Positions 58,816-64,000 of a DNA stretch of 64,000 nt are shown piece after piece. Under the pieces are notes generated by a model. That model was not told the origin of the DNA. It was given only the letters and a program-made list of their open reading frames with translations, and searched no databases. The stretch is from Sipunculus nudus (taxonomy: Eukaryota; Annelida; Sipuncula; Golfingiida; Sipunculidae). Both the position numbers and the translations under genes were made by a program. The stretch lies in NCBI GenBank assembly GCA_026874595.1, contig CM049309.1, forward strand, positions 6,594,576-6,658,575, given 5' to 3'. Every line of letters starts with the position of its first letter. Position 1 is the first letter of the stretch.

Positions 58816-59515
58816 AATAAGGACAAGCAAGGATAAATCTGTGTCATTTGATTGCTTTGTAAGAGTGGCGGATCCGGAAATTCAAGAAAGGGGGTGCTAA
58901 TACTGGGTCAGCGGTTGATACATGTTATTAAGTTATATTTATATTAATGTTATATAAATATATAATTTATTTTATATTATTATTATTACTTGATATATTT
59001 ACAACCAATTATAATACAATTTTTTTGTATTTCACCTGTATGAAGAAAATCTAAAACCTTTTATTTGTTACACAGGTACACGGGGGGAGGGTAAAGGAGT
59101 GGGTCTACCCCTCTCTCAATAAGACAAAATTGATAAATGCAGTGTAAAGGATACATCTTGATGCACCTTTCACCGAAACAATATGAGGATTTTCTGTTCC
59201 GGGAGTACTATTTTCGTTAATGTCTTTGCATTATGTAGTCAAACTTAAGGGGTTAGGGGTTCATGTATGGCCGGTTATAATATTTATATTTCATCACAAA
59301 ATGGACATTAACTTGATAGTTAAAACATTTAATTGTTTTGTAACATGCTGATATATGTAAGGTGAAAAATGTGCATCTACGTTTAAAAATTAAAATCATT
59401 ATCGTTTTAATACAAACCTCGTGGTTTAACAATTGAAATGTTCAAGTCGCATGTTAAACTCTATACCGGCTTCTTTGGTAAGACTCCCTCCCGCAGTATA
59501 AAAAAATTGTGGATA

Positions 59516-59520
<5 letters not shown>

Positions 59521-59570
<50 letters not shown>
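59521..59570. repeat. TA microsatellite
   Basis: 25 TA units. Confidence 0.95.
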
Positions 59571-59575
<5 letters not shown>

Positions 59576-60069
59576 GTATTATATGAGTGCTGAACGAATC
59601 TAACAATTTAGATTCAGGCTAATTCTATTAGCCTGAAGCTGAGAGCTGATACACATAATATATAAGGAAAATGGTCAGTTACACATTAACATAAGTATTC
59701 ATGTTTTCGCAATTTAACTTCACATCTGGGGATTGCGATACCGTGAAAATGTGTTAAAGTGTAACTGACCACCCATTTTTGTTATACATTATATATACAT
59801 ATATATATTAATCAGAGAGCTGTTCATTTAATGTGCACAGATTACTTAACCGAGGCAATCCAAGATGGCAGACCTTTAGGCAGTCTTATTAGTGATCCGT
59901 GCGTACGGATTGGTATTTCGTGCGAATGATGAAACTACAAATGCTGTGATAATTTTACAAAACAGGTTCTATTTACAAGGTGAACAACAATCTTCATCTA
60001 TACAAAGGTTCTTTTGTAATGGAAAGAACGGGCTGTAAATCAGTCAAAGAGTGACTCGGTGATATCAAT

Positions 60070-60538
60070 TAACCCAACGATCACGGGGTGCAGTAAATAT
60101 ACATAAGTAGCCCTAAGCTATGAACTCCTACTTTTAAGTAAGGCACTTAGTAGCGTTACTCAAACGTATACTAGCACCTGTTGTTTTCGAAGTTCGCTGG
60201 AAAAGAAAATTCTGATACACCTAATTGATCATCCCTGGGTGACCTGCGCTGACAACTCAAGGAAAGGTTTTATTAACCACATATGGAATTTATTATTTGC
60301 ATAAATACAACATTAAACAATGGACATTGTTGAATCAGAGCCTTCTATACTACTGCCCTCTTGTGTTAGAGGTGAAACTCAAAGCATCACATGACTAAGA
60401 TAAACGTTAGGAGGGCCTGAGTAAATACTAAAGTACAAAGATTACACAGGAAACTTATGTCACAAACTTATCATCACGAGTATAAAGTAGTCCACAGCCT
60501 CTGTCAGAAGATCACCAAACTGCCCGCCAAGTATACCG
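60070..60538 (+). promoter_or_regulatory. cGLR-7 promoter and noncoding first exon
   Basis: CAACATTAAACAATGG, AGCCTTCTATACTACTGCCC, GAGGGCCTGAGTAAATACTA and CTTATCATCACGAGTATAAAG, with TATAAA at 60481-60486. A short leader ends AGTATACCG before donor GTAAGG (60539). The matching acceptor is TTCTTCGAAAG at 61582. Parallel elements precede cGLR-5 and occur as orphans at 28.2-28.95 kb. Confidence 0.55.
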
Positions 60539-61606
60539 GTAAGGCCATGTTCGTGCATCCACATTTCAACTATTCAGCAATTAGTACACGATGGAAGGAT
60601 TACATGGATATATTGATAAGGCTCTATGGATGGTGATCTCTGTATATGCGCATGCATATGTTCTCTGTACATTCTATTTCCGAGGACAAAGCTCTCCTAA
60701 CCTGTGCTAATATCCATGCGTTCTTTTTGTGTATTCTGTTGGTGCGGAGAGTGATTGGCGTATTTCCTAAGAATGTTCTTTCATTAGTGTACAACGTATC
60801 GATATATAATCATTTCCTGAGTTTATAGCCGCTGATATGAATTATTATGAACTTATATTATCGAGAAAGTGGTAACGTCAAATTAGTCCTCATATTTGAA
60901 TCACATAAGCATGCACATAACTTTGATACCATCGACAGCACTTGTACCAAGTCCCATATCCTCGTTATCGATAACTTACGAAAGGTTATCAGTACGTAAC
61001 AGGTTGACTATGCAGTATTCATAATGAACAAATCCATAGTTTTCATGCGATTTCACAGCTGGTCGATGAGAGTTCTGCTGAACTGCTCGAGTTTTTATTG
61101 GACAGCTCCGCCATGCAGTTATGACCGAGACGACAAGTTTCATAACCCCGTCTCCGTAGATACAACTTTAATTTTTGTAAATATAATTAGTAATAATATT
61201 TCAGTCTTGTTTACCCAAAGCGGTCTGGTCGTTTTGTTCGTGTAACTCCGATTGCAATTGAGATATAGTAATATTCTTGTTACTTCGGTTCGGATATAAT
61301 TAGTTAAAGATGTATGCGACCTTATATGTGACCTTAAAACAGTTATGAGACATAATTTACATCTTATATAAAAAGTAAATGTAAATTATTACCTTTCTTT
61401 TCATTGGATTAGGTAATTACCTGTATAACTTAATTAGAAATGTATATGTTAGATCTTTTTGACACATCCTCGAAACAAATACCTTGATGAAAGGGTTAAA
61501 AACATAAGATTTTTTGCCGAAGCTTCCTTTCATAATTAGGAAGAGATTGAACATCTTAAAGGTTAATGCATTTCTTCGAAAGGTAAAATCAACCAGGAAA
61601 ATCAAG

Positions 61607-62057
61607 ATGGCAGCCTCCGCAGTTATACAAAAGGAAGCAGATCTGACAGCCGCACTGAACAGTTATTTTGACGCAGTGGTAAAATTAACCAGAGAAAACA
61701 TAGAAACGTCAGTAGAGATATCAAGACCGTTCATCGATGACATATTGGATTATGTCAGTGAAAAAGACACCCGTTTTGAAAACGACATGGTGCCAGTAGG
61801 CAGCTATTGGCAGGGACTAAAGGTAAACAAAGCGAACGAGTTTGATGTCAACGTGGTTCTGTCTTTCCCTGAGATCGACTGGATTAACAATAGCCAAATG
61901 AGGCTGCCTGAAGCTGAAACAGGATATACATATCTGCCTGTTTTAAAATCTTCGATCTCGCAGCTGTATAGCGATCTGATTGAAAATGGCTTAGTCGTCC
62001 CTTTCCATGTGAAGAAATGCTTCAAGAATCTTCTTGTGCGATATCTACAGAGAACAC
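61607..62057 (+). pseudogene. cGLR-7 exon 1 (open)
   Basis: LTRENIETSVEISRPFIDDILDYV, GSYWQGLK and NEFDVNVVLSF; ends AGAACAC before GTATGT, phase 1. An in-frame ATG-less extension runs upstream through the 5' leader and is not coding. Confidence 0.85.
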
Positions 62058-62397
62058 GTATGTTACTTTTCTATATATTTGCTTTATAAAGCCTTACAGA
62101 AAACATTTTACAATCGAAAAAATAAATGTTCTTGTCTCCCTACTTTGTAGGCTAGATCATATTCTAACTTAAGGCGCTTAATTAACCAAATCGCCTTTTT
62201 TTACAAAGCATAGGTTCATTTATCATTCTCAGCTGTTTTAAATGTACGTAAATTAATTTAAATGATCAAAATTTGAGATGTATAAAACAATGTTAACAAG
62301 AGTATAAAACTGTAATTCATGATAAAACACTAAAAATTAGTAATATTATATGAGATTTATGATTTACCGTAGTCTGAATATTCTGTTTTGCTTTCAG

Positions 62398-62785
62398 GAA
62401 TGGAAAATGTTGAAATGTCTTTAGGAGAGAGCGGTCCAGCGATCACATTGCATTTAAAAAAAGCAGGACATCATAAGATCAGCATTGATTTCGCCCCATC
62501 ATACAAAGCAAATCACCTTTTCAAAGTCACCATGGCTGGCCAAGGCAGGGTTCCAAATGGCCTTCTAGAGAGAAAATTGAAAGAATTTTACAGGTCGGGA
62601 TAAACCTTGTAGGTAAGAAAGATTTTCAATGGCGCCAGAGCTTCTCAGAGTGTGAAAGAGAATTGGTGAAAGAAATCGACAGTGATGGGGGTTGTCGAAA
62701 GAAGTGCCACAGGATCATGAAAAGCCTCCTTCATGACACCTGGTGCCCAGAGCGTAAACCAGTCTTTTCATCCTACATTTTGAAG
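62398..62785 (+). pseudogene. cGLR-7 exon 2 (frameshifted)
   Basis: Acceptor TTGCTTTCAG; MENVEMSLGESGPAITLHL opens normally. The one-base loss is at 62498/62499. Ends ATTTTGAAG before GTAAAT. Confidence 0.85.
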
Positions 62786-63071
62786 GTAAATATAAAACTT
62801 AATTAAATCTCAAGTAAAGCTATCTCAAGGGTTATGGCGGGACACTCCACATTAGCGACATCTACTGGTAACGATTGATATGAAGAGTTCGTTATATTGA
62901 CAAAATGTGCACCGTTTAGGTTCATGATGTAAGAAGCGTACACGCTTAGAATAATATGTCGAACGTAATTCTGTTACGATATCTTCAATGACGATCATGT
63001 GTTTACATAAAGTTATATCTGTAAGTTGAACGTTTATAAACATTATATATTAATTTATGCATATTTTACAG

Positions 63072-63317
63072 AATGTGTGGTTCTGGTAATGTGAAAAATA
63101 TCCAAATTGGTCCAGTTGGAAAAACGAGTATCTCTGGATCCGGTTTAGGGGTCTCACAGAAAGCTTGCTCTATAACTTGAAGAAACGCAATGTGAGGCTT
63201 TTCTTTTACCCAGAAGTAAACCTTTTGAAACACAAGGATGAAAGTCAACTGGATATTGTGGCGAGGAGGATTAACGCGTTTCTAAACAAACCTGAACCTA
63301 TTCTAAGGAGATGCTAG
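63072..63317 (+). pseudogene. cGLR-7 exon 3 (nonsense codon)
   Basis: Acceptor GCATATTTTACAG; TAA at codon 6 replaces the Glu of WFWEC. The remainder (RLFFYPEVNLLKHKDE) is open to TAG at 63315-63317. Confidence 0.85.
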
Positions 63318-64000
63318 TACAGATTTACTTTGTGATTACATAGCGTTTACATTAACCTTTATATAGTGTGTCGTGCTTTATGCTACAAGAAACAAATAGT
63401 TTACATTTATGACAGGAAGGCTTAAATAAAATATAAAGAACACATTTTCTTCCATTTACAACCTGAAAAGCCTGGCTGTGTCCCGTAATCTGATATCTGT
63501 CGATATGCTGCATGCTGTATAAAATTATTTCAATTTAACTGGAAAGCCTTAACTGGAAGTAAAAAGAAGTTGAGTAAGTGGTGTCGGCTTAGTTTGTTCA
63601 TCAAAGAATGCTTGGTTGGAGTGGGTTTTTTTTAAGAAACTATGCATTTGGCCTGTCAAGATTCCGATCATTATGGTTATATTCATATGAAAGACGTATG
63701 CCCACTGAGCTTTTCTCTAAAAAAATGTTCCTTAAACATAAACAACCGGGCAAATAATTTTCTTTGTATCTTTATGTGTATGTTTGTATGTATGTATTTT
63801 GGTGACGCCATACATTGTAGCGGTTCATAAAAACAGAAACCCGAAGAGCAGTTAGAATACTGTCACAAGTATACTTAATGTGGACAAGGCGTTTATAACA
63901 AATGGAGTCCCTATTTCGTGAAGCTCTGCCAGGACTGGCGTGTCAGTCGTGCGCTAATTGCAATTAAGGCACGTTATGCACATTAACCCTATTGTGTGCC
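63318..64000. other. Region downstream of cGLR-7
   Basis: AATAAA at 63425-63430 is a candidate polyadenylation signal. No gene is supported to the window end. Confidence 0.45.

Larger units (their letters stand above)
55740..60060. other. Intergenic region between divergent cGLR-6 and cGLR-7
   Basis: No intact gene. AAT tract (about 56008-56060), C run (56248-56265), the 22.6 kb-type element (56690-57070), TA tracts (58765-58812, 59521-59570) and a GGATCC-type repeat end near 58866-58915. The minus-strand frame at 58393-58677 (94 residues) has balanced composition but no recognised domain; it might be a relic exon. Positions 59655-59680 and 59740-59790 hold an imperfect inverted repeat (AATGGTCAGTTACACATTAA and its inverse). 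Confidence 0.4.
61583..63317 (+). pseudogene. cGLR-7: cGAS/Mab-21-like gene, subfamily 2, disabled
   Basis: Exons 61583-62057 (ATG 61607, MAASAVIQKE), 62398-62785 and 63072-63317. Exon 1 is intact with GSYWQGLK and ANEFDVNV. In exon 2, after ISIDFAP (62498), one base is missing relative to cGLR-5, giving a stop at about 62601. The conserved GWPR and CRKKCH blocks still exist in the other frame. In exon 3, VWFW is followed by TAA (63087-63089) where every paralogue has GAA for Glu. Two independent lesions in different exons make an assembly error unlikely as the sole cause. All splice sites look usable. Close relative of cGLR-5, sharing the start context, promoter and exon 3 length (246). Confidence 0.82.

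Noticed and set aside
62388-62603. Short separate protein from cGLR-7 exon 2
   Set aside because: It is the frameshifted first part of exon 2; the end of the frame has no family similarity.

Overview
The window looks like nuclear DNA of a marine invertebrate, most likely a bivalve mollusc. The evidence is low GC, many long TA/CA/CT microsatellites and poly-G/C runs, dispersed repeats ending in GGATCCGCCCCTGG-type sequence, tRNA-derived and MITE-like repeats, and sparse multi-exon genes with GT/AG introns. The species cannot be named from sequence alone.

The dominant content is a cluster of seven copies of one three-exon gene encoding a cGAS/Mab-21-type nucleotidyltransferase (cGAS-like receptor, cGLR). 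Exon 1 carries the GS and EFD motifs of the nucleotidyltransferase core. Exon 2 carries the third acidic residue (SVDF) and a GGCRKKCH motif. Exon 3 carries the C-terminal helical part (VWFWEC...YFYPDVNLL...YLRR). Introns fall at equivalent places. In order they are cGLR-1 (1.3-9.2 kb, +), cGLR-2 (13.9-15.8 kb, +), cGLR-3 (24.3-26.6 kb, +), cGLR-4 (36.7-34.0 kb, -), cGLR-5 (42.2-45.2 kb, +), cGLR-6 (55.6-51.9 kb, -) and cGLR-7 (61.6-63.3 kb, +). cGLR-2, -3 and -5 read as intact enzymes. cGLR-4 is intact only if an extra intron splits its first exon. cGLR-1 is open but has lost the GS serine and the third aspartate. cGLR-6 (ruined exon 1) and cGLR-7 (frameshift plus nonsense) look like pseudogenes.

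Two subfamilies are visible. cGLR-1, -2, -3 and -6 share a CCAAT/TATA-type proximal promoter directly before the start codon. cGLR-2 and -3 also share distal NF-kB (GGGATTCCCC), STAT (TTCTGGGAA) and bZIP-palindrome motifs. cGLR-5 and -7 share another promoter followed by a noncoding first exon and a 1.0-1.2 kb intron. Two orphan copies of that second promoter lie at 28.2-28.95 kb.

Between cGLR-3 and cGLR-4 lies a degraded minus-strand gene (29.2-30.7 kb): signal peptide, Frizzled-type Cys-rich segment, Sushi/CCP domain, one membrane helix and a TIR domain. The rest is repeats and unannotated intergenic DNA, including arrays with recurring kB-like palindromes downstream of cGLR-2 and cGLR-3.

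Known cGLRs sense nucleic acid, make cyclic (di)nucleotides from NTPs and signal through STING to NF-kB-type responses. The kB and STAT motifs and a neighbouring TIR receptor fit an innate-immunity locus evolving by duplication and loss. Ligands and products are not readable from the sequence.
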